64,000 bases of DNA, taken from contig CAJUSP010000001.1 in NCBI GenBank assembly GCA_910589165.1, positions 309,019-373,018 on the forward strand, written 5' to 3'. Position numbers and translations under genes: made by a program. Below are positions 43,984 to 51,479 of this stretch, in pieces (within the stretch, counting starts at the first letter, position 1; the number at the start of each line of letters is the position of its first letter). This DNA is from an uncultured Adlercreutzia sp. Lineage in GTDB: Bacteria > Actinomycetota > Coriobacteriia > Coriobacteriales > Eggerthellaceae. Below the pieces are notes generated by a model. The model was not told where the DNA came from and made no database searches. It saw nothing but the letters and a program-made list of their open reading frames with translations.

Positions 43984-44691
43984 CTACTGCGTGCGGTAGC
44001 GCAGCCAGAGCGTTCCCTCGCCGAGATCCTGGGTGTCGGCGAGGCTCAGTGCCACGGCGGGCGACGTGGAGCCCATGCGCTCGAACACCGTGGCGGCGTG
44101 GGGGCTGCCGTCGACGACGGGCGCCACCACCAGGCTCACCTCATCGAGGCAGCCCGCCTCCAGGAAGCTCCAGTCGATGCGCCCGCCGCCGGCCACGAGG
44201 GTCCGCTCGATGCCGAATTTGCCGGACAGCTTCTCCAGCAGCACGGCGCAATCGATGTCGTTTTCCCCGGCAAACACGTAGGAGACGCCCAGGCGCTGCA
44301 AGTACGCCAGGTAGTCGGAGCGCGCCTGCCGGGTGAGCACGGCGATAAGGTGCGAGGTCTTGCCGCGCCGCGTCATCGTGGAGCCGGGATACTCCAAACG
44401 GCCGCGCCGGTCCAGGGACACGATGTAGCTTTCCGCCGTGGCATCGGCGATGAAGTCTGGGGCCGTGCGGGGGTCGATGTCGCCGGGCTCGGCATAGGGG
44501 TCGTCGTAGTAGCCCGGGCAGAAGTCGAGCATGGTGGTGGTGCCGTACACCGTTGCCTGGCAGTCGAGCTCGCCGGCCAGATGCCCGTAGGCTGCCAGTC
44601 CCATCCGCGACGCGGGGCTGCTCATGAAAGGCCCGGATATCTTCCCGTCAAGCGAGCAAAACAAGTGGCAAATAGTGTAGGGTTGCGTCAT
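43984..44691 (-). CDS. RibD C-terminal / dihydrofolate reductase-like reductase
   Basis: 235 residues from ATG 44691, after GAGGAGG. Features of the RibD_C/DHFR fold: LFCSLDGKISGPF near the N-terminus (substrate/cofactor loop), VYGTTTM, SYIVSLDRRGRL, and VAGGGRIDWSFLEAGCLDEVSLVVAPVV, the glycine-rich NADPH loop and following helix. Members reduce pyrimidine or other small cyclic substrates with NADPH. It is not next to riboflavin genes, so a specific role cannot be given. Divergent from a flavodoxin lipoprotein. Confidence 0.88.
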   Translation of the reverse strand: MTQPYTICHLFCSLDGKISGPFMSSPASRMGLAAYGHLAGELDCQATVYGTTTMLDFCPGYYDDPYAEPGDIDPRTAPDFIADATAESYIVSLDRRGRLEYPGSTMTRRGKTSHLIAVLTRQARSDYLAYLQRLGVSYVFAGENDIDCAVLLEKLSGKFGIERTLVAGGGRIDWSFLEAGCLDEVSLVVAPVVDGSPHAATVFERMGSTSPAVALSLADTQDLGEGTLWLRYRTQ

Positions 44692-44806
44692 GGGGCCTCC
44701 TCGGGTGTTGATTTGTTTCGCGGGGTGCGCCGAGCGTATTGTGTGAGTTCGGCGGTTCTATGATGACGTATTCCCAGTAGTCGCGGCGCCCCCAAAAAGT
44801 ACGCGC

Positions 44807-44828
44807 GTTTGAACGCGCGGGTTCAAAC
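44807..44828. promoter_or_regulatory. palindromic operator in the RibD-like/flavodoxin divergent region
   Basis: GTTTGAAC-GCGCGG-GTTCAAAC, a perfect 8-bp inverted repeat with a 6-base spacer. It overlaps a second palindrome, CGCGCGTTTGAACGCGCG (44802-44819). Confidence 0.65.
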
Positions 44829-44866
44829 GGGAGGACGATGTATGGGTGAAGGCGCGGAACCGGCCG

Positions 44867-44910
44867 GCTTATAACTCAAAGGTTCAGGTGCGCTAACGGA
44901 ACGAGACTTC
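44867..44910 (+). promoter_or_regulatory. conserved promoter/operator block, copy 2
   Basis: 40 of 44 bases identical to 38493-38536. Carries CTTATAAC-N6-GTTCAGGT (44868-44889) and TTATAA-N19-TAACGG (44869-44899), upstream of the flavodoxin lipoprotein at 44998. Confidence 0.7.
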
Positions 44911-44997
44911 CGCTTCCGGGGTTGACGCGGCATCATTAAGGGTGAGAGAGGGCCCGTCTGCAAAGGGCCGCGACCGATGAGACAAGGGAGGATTCTC

Positions 44998-45705
44998 GTG
45001 AGCATTTCGCGCCGTACTTTCGTTAAAACAGCCGCGACGTTCAGCGCTGCCACAGCGGCCGGCGCCATTTTGGCCGGTTGCGTCCAGGATGATCAGGGCG
45101 CTCCTATCGATGAGTCTGCCGCGGATGAGCCGGCTGCCGAGGCAGATGCCGCGCCGACGCCTGAGCCTTCCCCGGCCCCTGAGGCAACCGAGGCCGCTCC
45201 CGCGACCGATGCGGCCGCGGCGGCGCCGGTGCTTGTGGCCTATTACACGAACACGGGCAACACCGGGCGCGTTGCCGAGGTGATCGCCCAGGAGATGCAG
45301 GCCGACACCTTCCTCATCGAATGCATGGAGCCCTACACGCCCGAAGACGTCAACTGGCGTGACGAGAACAGCCGCGTGTCCCAGGAAATGCCGCGTCGCG
45401 ACGAAGTGGTGGTCGATCTCGTTCAGATCACGCCTCCCAACTGGGACGAGTACAAGACGGTGTTCGTCGGCTGCCCCATCTGGTGGCAGAGCTTCTCGTG
45501 GGTGATGAACGCCTTCGTGCACGAGAACAACTTCGAGGGCAAGACGGTCATCCCCTTCTTCACCTCCTCGTCGTCGCCCATCGGCGAAAGCGACACGGCC
45601 ATGGCCGCCGAGGCCAACGGCGGCGATTGGCTGCCCGGCATGCGCTTCTCCTCCGGCGCCTCGGAAGAGGAAATCCGCCAATGGCTGGAAAGCCTTCCGC
45701 TCTAG
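44998..45705 (+). CDS. Tat-exported flavodoxin lipoprotein
   Basis: 235 residues from a GTG at 44998 (GGGAGGA at 44986-44992); an upstream ATG in frame has no ribosome site. SRRTFVKTA twin-arginine motif, lipobox LAGC, acidic Pro/Ala linker to about residue 77. The flavodoxin domain has the FMN phosphate loop YYTNTGNTGRVAEVI and VFVGCPIWWQSFSWVMNAF. Related to the protein at 43043-43837 but with a more classical FMN loop. The stop codon lies in the loop of a hairpin. Confidence 0.88.
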   Translation: MSISRRTFVKTAATFSAATAAGAILAGCVQDDQGAPIDESAADEPAAEADAAPTPEPSPAPEATEAAPATDAAAAAPVLVAYYTNTGNTGRVAEVIAQEMQADTFLIECMEPYTPEDVNWRDENSRVSQEMPRRDEVVVDLVQITPPNWDEYKTVFVGCPIWWQSFSWVMNAFVHENNFEGKTVIPFFTSSSSPIGESDTAMAAEANGGDWLPGMRFSSGASEEEIRQWLESLPL

Positions 45706-45718
45706 AATGGCTTTCCAG
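45685..45718 (+). terminator. hairpin spanning the stop codon of the flavodoxin gene
   Basis: Perfect 10-bp stem (45685-45694 with 45709-45718) with the stop codon in its loop; no T-run. Confidence 0.5.
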
Positions 45719-45731
45719 GGGTTTCGCGGAG

Positions 45732-45755
45732 GCTTTGAACCCTAGGGTTTAAAGC
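45732..45755. promoter_or_regulatory. 24-bp palindrome upstream of the hydrolase gene
   Basis: GCTTTGAAC-CCTAGG-GTTTAAAGC with a single G:T mismatch pair; the same TTTGAAC-N6-GTT(C/T)A layout as the operators at 43930 and 44807. A further inverted repeat TCCTTGG-N7-CCAAGGA follows at 45774-45794. Confidence 0.6.
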
Positions 45756-45831
45756 TGGGAACAACTTGAGACTTCCTTGGGGTGGGGCCAAGGATCATCA
45801 TGATTGTTGGTCCTAAAGAAAGGAAGTCATC

Positions 45832-46851
45832 ATGACTGAAGCATTCCAACCCCGCGAGTTCATCCCCTTCAACGGCAATCAGTTCGGCCTTGTGTATGCC
45901 GGCGCGCTGACCGAGAACGTGGAAGGTGCGGTGAACATCCACTCTATCGAGTATCCCTACCGCGACTTCACGGCCGTGGCCAATGTGTACACGCCGGCCG
46001 GCTATGATGTCGCGAAGTCGTATCCGGCTGTGGTGGTGGCTCACCCCAACGGTGGCGTGAAGGAACAGGTGGCCGGCACCTATGCCCAGAAGCTGGCCGA
46101 GGCCGGCTATATCGCGCTGGCCTTCGACGCGGCCTATCAGGGCGAGAGCGGCGGTATGCCCCGTAGCACCGACTGGCCCGAGAACCGCGTGGAGGACATC
46201 CACCGCGCGGCCGACATTCTGCTGCAGTACCCGGGCGTCGACCCTGAACGAGTGGGCATCCTGGGCATCTGCGGTGGCGGCGGCTACACGTTCAAGGCCG
46301 TGCAAACCGACAAGCGCTTCAAGGCAGTGGCCACGCTCTCGCTGTTCAATTCCGGCGAGGTGCGCCGCGAGGGCTTCCGCGGCAGCCAGGTGGACAGCAT
46401 CCAGGAGCGCCTGCGCGCGGCGGCGAAGGCCCGTCAGGCCGAGGCGGCTGGCGAGCCGGCGGCGCTGACGCCCAACATGTGCGAGACTGCCACCCCCGAG
46501 CAGGCCGATGCCATGCCCTACGACCTGTATCGCGAGGGCTACTACTATTACGGCCGCGACTGCGCGCATCCGGGCAGCACCTTCAGCTATACGGTGTCCA
46601 GCCTCATCGAGCTGGCCGCTTTCGATTCGCGCGATGGCGCCGAGCTTATCGACGTGCCGCTGCTCATGATGATCGGCAGCCGCGCCGACACCGGGTATAT
46701 GTCCATCGACTGCTACGAGCGCGCGGTGAACGCGCCGCATCGCGAGCTGTTCGAAATTCCCGGCGCCACCCATATCCAGACCTACTGGAAGCCGGAATAC
46801 GTGCAGCAGGCCACCGACAAGCTGACCGCCTTCTTCGGCCAGTACCTGTAG
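45832..46851 (+). CDS. dienelactone-hydrolase-like alpha/beta hydrolase
   Basis: 339 residues, cytoplasmic (no signal). The fold is visible from VVVAHPNGGVKEQ through ALAFDAAYQGESGG. The nucleophile elbow is GICGGGGY, with Cys in place of Ser, as in dienelactone hydrolases. LLMMIGSRADTGY holds a candidate Asp and PGATHIQTYWKPEYV the His. A helical insertion (about 190-225) covers the site. AAAGGAAG precedes the ATG. Substrate unknown; the palindromic operator ties it to the neighbouring redox genes. Confidence 0.87.
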   Translation: MTEAFQPREFIPFNGNQFGLVYAGALTENVEGAVNIHSIEYPYRDFTAVANVYTPAGYDVAKSYPAVVVAHPNGGVKEQVAGTYAQKLAEAGYIALAFDAAYQGESGGMPRSTDWPENRVEDIHRAADILLQYPGVDPERVGILGICGGGGYTFKAVQTDKRFKAVATLSLFNSGEVRREGFRGSQVDSIQERLRAAAKARQAEAAGEPAALTPNMCETATPEQADAMPYDLYREGYYYYGRDCAHPGSTFSYTVSSLIELAAFDSRDGAELIDVPLLMMIGSRADTGYMSIDCYERAVNAPHRELFEIPGATHIQTYWKPEYVQQATDKLTAFFGQYL

Positions 46852-46888
46852 GGCCTCGCACGCTGGCGACATCTTAGGGCACGCGGGA

Positions 46889-46910
46889 GCGAGGCATTCG
46901 GGCGCCTCGC
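46889..46910 (+). terminator. hairpin after the hydrolase gene
   Basis: GCGAGGC (46889-46895) with GCCTCGC (46904-46910), 8-base loop; no T-run. Confidence 0.45.
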
Positions 46911-46947
46911 CCCCACGTGCGATTCATTTTCCAAGGAGGACTATCTC

Positions 46948-47403
46948 ATGAGCATTCTGTTTATCAACGGCGGCGAGAAGAACGGCAATACGAACCGCAT
47001 GGGCCACGAGCTTATCGGCAAGCACCCCTACAAGCAGATCGATTTGGCCGACACCAAGGTATACGACTACGGCCAGGTCTTCGCCCGCGAGGACGACGAC
47101 CAGTTCGGCGAGGTGCTCGAGGCAGTGCAGGCAGCCGACACCATCATCATGGGCTCGCCGGTGTACTGGCACAACCTCTCCGGCATGCTGCGCAACCTGC
47201 TCGACCGCTTCTACGGCCCGGTGCCCGAGGGAAGCCTTACCGGCAAGCGCCTGTTCTTCGTGTTCCAGGGCGCGGCTCCTTCCGCCGACATGCTGCGCTG
47301 GGGCGAGTACACCATGAGCCGTTTCGCCGGCCTGTACGGCATGGCCTACGAGGGCATGGCCTCCACCACTTCCGAAGCCCGCAAGCTGGGCGAGAGGCTG
47401 TAG
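46948..47403 (+). CDS. NADPH-dependent FMN reductase-like flavoprotein
   Basis: 151 residues, AAGGAGG upstream. Compact flavodoxin-like fold: ILFINGGEKNGNTNRMGHEL (phosphate loop), DTIIMGSPVYWHNLSGMLRNLLDRFYG (the PVYW loop that stacks on flavin), and LFFVFQGAAPSADMLRWG. No signal peptide, so cytoplasmic. It probably moves reducing equivalents from NAD(P)H to FMN or quinone-like acceptors. Converges with the torD-like gene. Confidence 0.9.
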   Translation: MSILFINGGEKNGNTNRMGHELIGKHPYKQIDLADTKVYDYGQVFAREDDDQFGEVLEAVQAADTIIMGSPVYWHNLSGMLRNLLDRFYGPVPEGSLTGKRLFFVFQGAAPSADMLRWGEYTMSRFAGLYGMAYEGMASTTSEARKLGERL

Positions 47404-47421
47404 GACTTTGCGCTGACTGCC

Positions 47422-48042
47422 TTATTGCTCTTCGAGTAGTTCGCGGTCGGCGGCGAGGGTTTCCTTCGTCAGGGCCGCGACGTTGTAGTAGAACGCGGTG
47501 CGGGCGCGCTTCTGGATGTCGTCGCAGAGGGCGTCGACCCACGTCAGGTGCTCTGTCGCGAACGTGCGCTGCGCTTCCGCGAGCCGCTCGGCCTCTTCGC
47601 CGCCTCCCGTCTCAAGCGCTGAGGCCGCGCGATCGGCAAGCAGCGCCATCAGTTCAAGCTCCAGGGCCACATGGTCTTCGGGCAGCCCGAAGGACTCGGG
47701 TACCGTAAGACCCCAGGTGCGGTAAGCTGCCAGGGCCTCGTCGCGGGCATCCTGCATAAGCAGGCCCTCCTCGCTGGTGTATACCGACTCGTAGGGCGCC
47801 ACCGGATGGGCGCTCATGCCGAGGAACAGCTGATTGTAGTCGGCGGCCACATCTTGACGCAGCGTCTCGCGATCGGCTTGCTTGGCTTCGCGGTAGAAGT
47901 CCGGCAGGGTGGTCTCGGCGGCGGCCGTGTCAAGCAGAGCGTCGATAAGGGCCGCGTCGGGGGCGCCTATAAACGCGCGGGAGAGAAACCGGTAGGCATG
48001 GGCGCGTTCGTGCGCCAGGTCGATGGCTGCGGAAGTGTCCAC
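47422..48042 (-). CDS. TorD/DmsD-family molybdoenzyme chaperone
   Basis: 206 residues from a GTG at 48042 with AAGGAGG 4 bases upstream. All-helical, with the family signature APYESVYTSEEGLLMQDARDE and FGLPEDHVALELELMALL. These chaperones bind the Tat signal of molybdoenzymes and help insert the cofactor. Its partner is the catalytic subunit at 48750-51158. It is separated from the ferredoxin gene by two strong hairpins, so it may be expressed at a lower level. Confidence 0.93.
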   Translation of the reverse strand: MDTSAAIDLAHERAHAYRFLSRAFIGAPDAALIDALLDTAAAETTLPDFYREAKQADRETLRQDVAADYNQLFLGMSAHPVAPYESVYTSEEGLLMQDARDEALAAYRTWGLTVPESFGLPEDHVALELELMALLADRAASALETGGGEEAERLAEAQRTFATEHLTWVDALCDDIQKRARTAFYYNVAALTKETLAADRELLEEQ

Positions 48043-48065
48043 AAGGCCTCCTTAGGATTGGGACA

Positions 48066-48111
48066 GGCGAGGGGCGTGCATACTGGGCCGCCAGGGTGCA
48101 CACCCCTCGCC
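48066..48111 (-). promoter_or_regulatory. hairpin upstream of the torD-like gene
   Basis: Nine-base-pair stem plus a further 5 bp after one mismatch (48066-48080 with 48097-48111), 16-base loop. Confidence 0.55.
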
Positions 48112-48133
48112 GTCTGGGCAGTGGGTAGTGAAG

Positions 48134-48173
48134 GGCGGGCGCCGCCAGGTGGGAGGGGTTGGCGGCGCCCGCC
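48134..48173 (-). terminator. hairpin after the 4Fe-4S subunit gene
   Basis: Perfect 13-bp GC stem (48134-48146 with 48161-48173), 14-base loop; no T-run, so it may only attenuate. Confidence 0.55.
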
Positions 48174-48209
48174 GAGGGTCAGGCCGCTTCGGGCCCGAAG
48201 GTCATGCGG

Positions 48210-48746
48210 CTAGGAGACGTACACGCTTGGAATGGTCTCGCCTTCCATGCGTGCGCCGCCCTTCTCGGCAGCCGCCGCCTCCATCTCGGACAGCGGTCCG
48301 AAGTGCAGCGCCTGCACCGGGCAGGTGAGCACGCAATGGGGCTGATCGTCCTCGCGGCCGATGGAAAGACAGGTATCGCACTTGTCCATGCGGAAGCCAC
48401 CGCCCTCCAGCTCCATGTACTGGGGCACGTCGAAGGGGCAGGCGTTCGAGCAGGTCTTGCAGCCGATGCACAGCTCGTCATCCACGACGACCACGCCGTC
48501 CTCGTCGCGCTTGCTGATGGCGCCCTGGGGGCAGTTGGCCATGCACAGCGGGTTTTCGCAATGCATGCACGAAAGTGACTCGAAGGAGCGCTTCACCTCG
48601 GGGAAGGTTCCCTCCACGGTCTCTTGCACATTGCGACGGGATACCGTGCCCGCTTCAATCTCGTGCCACTGCTTGCAGGCTACCACGCAGGCCCAGCACT
48701 TAATGCAGCGGCTCGTATCAACGTAGAATCCGTATTGTTCAGCCAT
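48210..48746 (-). CDS. 4Fe-4S electron-transfer subunit (DmsB/PsrB-like)
   Basis: 178 residues with four Cys clusters: CIKCWACVVACK, CMHCENPLCMANCP, CIGCKTCSNACP and CDTCLSIGRE...CVLTCP, enough for four [4Fe-4S] centres. It passes electrons to the molybdopterin subunit. Starts 3 bases after the catalytic gene. It has no signal peptide, as is normal for a subunit exported by hitch-hiking on the Tat signal of its partner. No membrane anchor gene (DmsC/NrfD type) follows. Confidence 0.94.
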   Translation of the reverse strand: MAEQYGFYVDTSRCIKCWACVVACKQWHEIEAGTVSRRNVQETVEGTFPEVKRSFESLSCMHCENPLCMANCPQGAISKRDEDGVVVVDDELCIGCKTCSNACPFDVPQYMELEGGGFRMDKCDTCLSIGREDDQPHCVLTCPVQALHFGPLSEMEAAAAEKGGARMEGETIPSVYVS

Positions 48747-48749
48747 AGT

Positions 48750-51158
48750 TTACCCCTCGCTCTTCGAGATCTTGACGAGCGTCTGCTTCGCCATGGAAGA
48801 GGTGAACTCGTCGTAGTTCGCCATGTTGTCGTCGTACAGCACGTTGACTTCGCTGCCGCCGTCGAGCGCGCCGTAGCCGGGAAGACCCAACTCATCGCAG
48901 GGCTCCCACCAACCGCGCTTGGTCATAAGCACGTTCGGGTTGATGGCCTCGAAGTAGCGGGCCACCATCTTGATGGAGCCGTGGGGCGACTCGATGAGCA
49001 TCCAATCGCCGTCTTCGATGCCGTACTGCTTCGCCGTGGCCGGGTTGATTTTCACCCAGGGCTCGGGCTGCAGCTCGCGCAGGTAGGGGACATCGTGGTA
49101 GTAGCTGTGATTGCACAGGCGGTAGGCATGCACGTCGGAGATGACGAGCGGGTACTCGGCCGCGATGTCCGGCGTGCCGTCCAGGCTCTCGGGAGCTCCC
49201 TCGTAGACGGGCAGGCGCTCAAGCATGCCGGTGTCATCGCAGTTCGGCTTGCCGCCGATCCACTCGTTCACGCACTGAACCTTGCCCTCTGGCAGGGATG
49301 CGAACATCTTCTCGTAGTTCTGGTACTCGGGCTCGGTGGGCTTGGCGCCGTCGGTGCGCTCCTTGAAGATGTAGCCCTGCTCGCGCAGTTCCTCCAGCGT
49401 GACGCCGGATCCGTCGAGCTGCTCGGCGAGCATCGCGTCGATGTCGCCGTTCCAGAAGTCCTCGCCGTATCCCATGGCCACGGCCAAGTCGAGGTAGTAC
49501 TGCCAGTCGGAGTGGCATTCGCCCATGGGCTCGGAGATCACCTGGTTGATGCCGATGAACGTGCCCGCTGGGGAGTTCTTCGTGGCGAACTGGTCGGCCG
49601 ACTCGTACTGGGTCGTGGCCGGCAGCACGATGTCGGCGTAGTCGCACGAGGAATTCCAGGCCACGTCCATGACCACGTAGTAGTCGAGCTTCTTCAGCGC
49701 TTCGGCCACGGTCTTGGGTTGGCGCGTCGCCGACATGGGGTTCGACGACTGGGCGAAGATGCAGCGCAGCGGATAGGGCTTCTCGGTGAGGATGGACTGG
49801 ATGCCCTTGTTGTAAGCCGTGGTGGGGCCGGACTCCTGGGTTTCGGGGGTCTGGAACCAGCGCGGGGTCTCAGGGCCGACCAGCTTGGCGACGCCGGCCA
49901 TCCAGCCGTTGGCAATGTCTTCCTCGCTGGCCTGCAGGCGGTCGGACAGCACGTCGATGGACTTCGTCTTGATCAGCGGCTCGGGCATGACCAAGCCGGC
50001 CCCGCCGCCACCGGCGATACCGAGGTTGCCTGTGATGGCCTCGATGAGGCACACGCAGGCCACCGTCCAGTGGCTGTCGGCGGACTGGTCGCCGATGCCG
50101 TTGCCGATGTTGATGCCCATGGGGCTCGTGGTGCCCATGAGGCGAGCCACCTCAACGATCTGATCCTCGGGAATGCCCGTGATGGGGGCCGCCCAGGACG
50201 GCGGGAACTGCTTCACGTGCTCGGCGAGCTCGTCGAAGCCGAGGCACCAGTTCGCGACGAAATCGTGATCGTAGAGGTCCTCGCCGATGATGACATTCAG
50301 GATGGCCAGCGCCAGTGCGCCGTCAGTGCCCGGAATAATGGGCAGCCAATAATCGGCGTGGGAGCCGAGGCCTTCCTGCATGGGGCGGATGTCGATGACC
50401 TTCATGCCGCCCTCTTGGGAGTCGAGGCGCTTGTTCGGGTTGCCCTGGTTGATGGCGGAGTTCTCGGAGTTGTAACCCCATACGACCAGAAGCTTGCACT
50501 TGTCCAGCTGGCCGGGCGCGGTGTCGGTGGCGCCCATGTGATTCGGGCCTCCCAGCGTCACTAGGCGCGAGAACATGCGCTGCGAGTTGCAGATGGCCGA
50601 GTGCAGGTAGTTGGGCGAGCCATGCACGTTCAGGAAGCGGCGCCCCAGCGTGCCGAGCACTGCGTAGAACTGCGGTGAGAGCACGCCGTAGGACTCGGCC
50701 CCGTACTGCTCTTTCTGCTCCTTCAGCTTCGCCGCGATCTCGTTGATGGCCTCGTCCCAGCTGATCTGCTCGAACTTGCCCTCGCCCTTCTCACCCACGC
50801 GCTTCATGGGGTACAGCAGGCGGTTGGGTGAATACACCGTGTGCATGGCGGCGTTGCCCTTGGCACACAGTGTATTCGAGCCGCGGCCGTAGTTGTTGCC
50901 GGCCTCGGGATTGCCCTCCACGTGGGCCCAGCGGCCGTCCTTGATGGTGCATAGCGTGGAGCAGTGGGTGCGGGCAGGGCCGCACATCTTGCACCAGGCA
51001 TGCTTCACTTCGATAACCGGTTCGGCGCCCTCGGTCTCGCCGGTTTGGGAGAGCTGCTCGTCCTCGGTGAGCGTCTGCGGCGTACATCCGCCGAGCATGG
51101 CGACGGCGCCGAGTGCGGCGGCTCCCTGGAGTAACGAACGACGTGTCAGTTCAGTCAT
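48750..51158 (-). CDS. molybdopterin-dependent oxidoreductase catalytic subunit (DMSO reductase family), Tat lipoprotein
   Basis: 802 residues. LTRRSLLQG twin-arginine signal and LGGC lipobox. An N-terminal Cys set (CKMCGPARTHCSTLC, then TLCAKG) marks the [4Fe-4S] site. The bis-MGD domains show VVWGYNSENSAINQG, DIRPMQEGLGSHADYWLPIIPGTDGALALA, and the C-terminal KINPATAKQYGIEDGDWMLIESPHG. LHSAICNSQRMF suggests Cys as the molybdenum ligand, as in PsrA/PhsA/ArrA-type members rather than the Ser of DMSO reductase. A respiratory reductase of unknown acceptor. LuxR-type gene divergent. Confidence 0.93.
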   Translation of the reverse strand: MTELTRRSLLQGAAALGAVAMLGGCTPQTLTEDEQLSQTGETEGAEPVIEVKHAWCKMCGPARTHCSTLCTIKDGRWAHVEGNPEAGNNYGRGSNTLCAKGNAAMHTVYSPNRLLYPMKRVGEKGEGKFEQISWDEAINEIAAKLKEQKEQYGAESYGVLSPQFYAVLGTLGRRFLNVHGSPNYLHSAICNSQRMFSRLVTLGGPNHMGATDTAPGQLDKCKLLVVWGYNSENSAINQGNPNKRLDSQEGGMKVIDIRPMQEGLGSHADYWLPIIPGTDGALALAILNVIIGEDLYDHDFVANWCLGFDELAEHVKQFPPSWAAPITGIPEDQIVEVARLMGTTSPMGINIGNGIGDQSADSHWTVACVCLIEAITGNLGIAGGGGAGLVMPEPLIKTKSIDVLSDRLQASEEDIANGWMAGVAKLVGPETPRWFQTPETQESGPTTAYNKGIQSILTEKPYPLRCIFAQSSNPMSATRQPKTVAEALKKLDYYVVMDVAWNSSCDYADIVLPATTQYESADQFATKNSPAGTFIGINQVISEPMGECHSDWQYYLDLAVAMGYGEDFWNGDIDAMLAEQLDGSGVTLEELREQGYIFKERTDGAKPTEPEYQNYEKMFASLPEGKVQCVNEWIGGKPNCDDTGMLERLPVYEGAPESLDGTPDIAAEYPLVISDVHAYRLCNHSYYHDVPYLRELQPEPWVKINPATAKQYGIEDGDWMLIESPHGSIKMVARYFEAINPNVLMTKRGWWEPCDELGLPGYGALDGGSEVNVLYDDNMANYDEFTSSMAKQTLVKISKSEG

Positions 51159-51411
51159 GAATCCTCCTCCTCTTGTGTCTGTCCCTGTGCTCCAGCGCGA
51201 CCGATCTCCCTCAAAATCGGCTCACCCCTCTCGCGTGCTATGGAGCTGCCCCGGTGAAACACAGGGGTCGCATGGGCGACATCACCGACCTTAGCTGTTT
51301 GGCGCGCTGGGGGAAATCGTAGGTTTTAACTATTTTCAAAAGTGGCATTTGACCTGGGTTGACATAGAGTCTTTATGAGAGGGTTGCTCCCTGGCTGCCG
51401 AGGAGGTGTGC

Positions 51412-51417
51412 TACAAT
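51412..51417 (+). promoter_or_regulatory. extended -10 of the LuxR-type gene
   Basis: GTGCTACAAT has TGn-TACAAT about 65 bases before the GTG start. A second candidate, TTGACC-N17-TTTATG (51349-51377), lies further upstream. Nothing else is evident in 51159-51479. Confidence 0.5.
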
Positions 51418-51479
51418 GCTGGGCCGTTGGTGCAGGGTCACCGGCAATGACTGCGACTGAGGTTTGGGAGGGGATCGCA

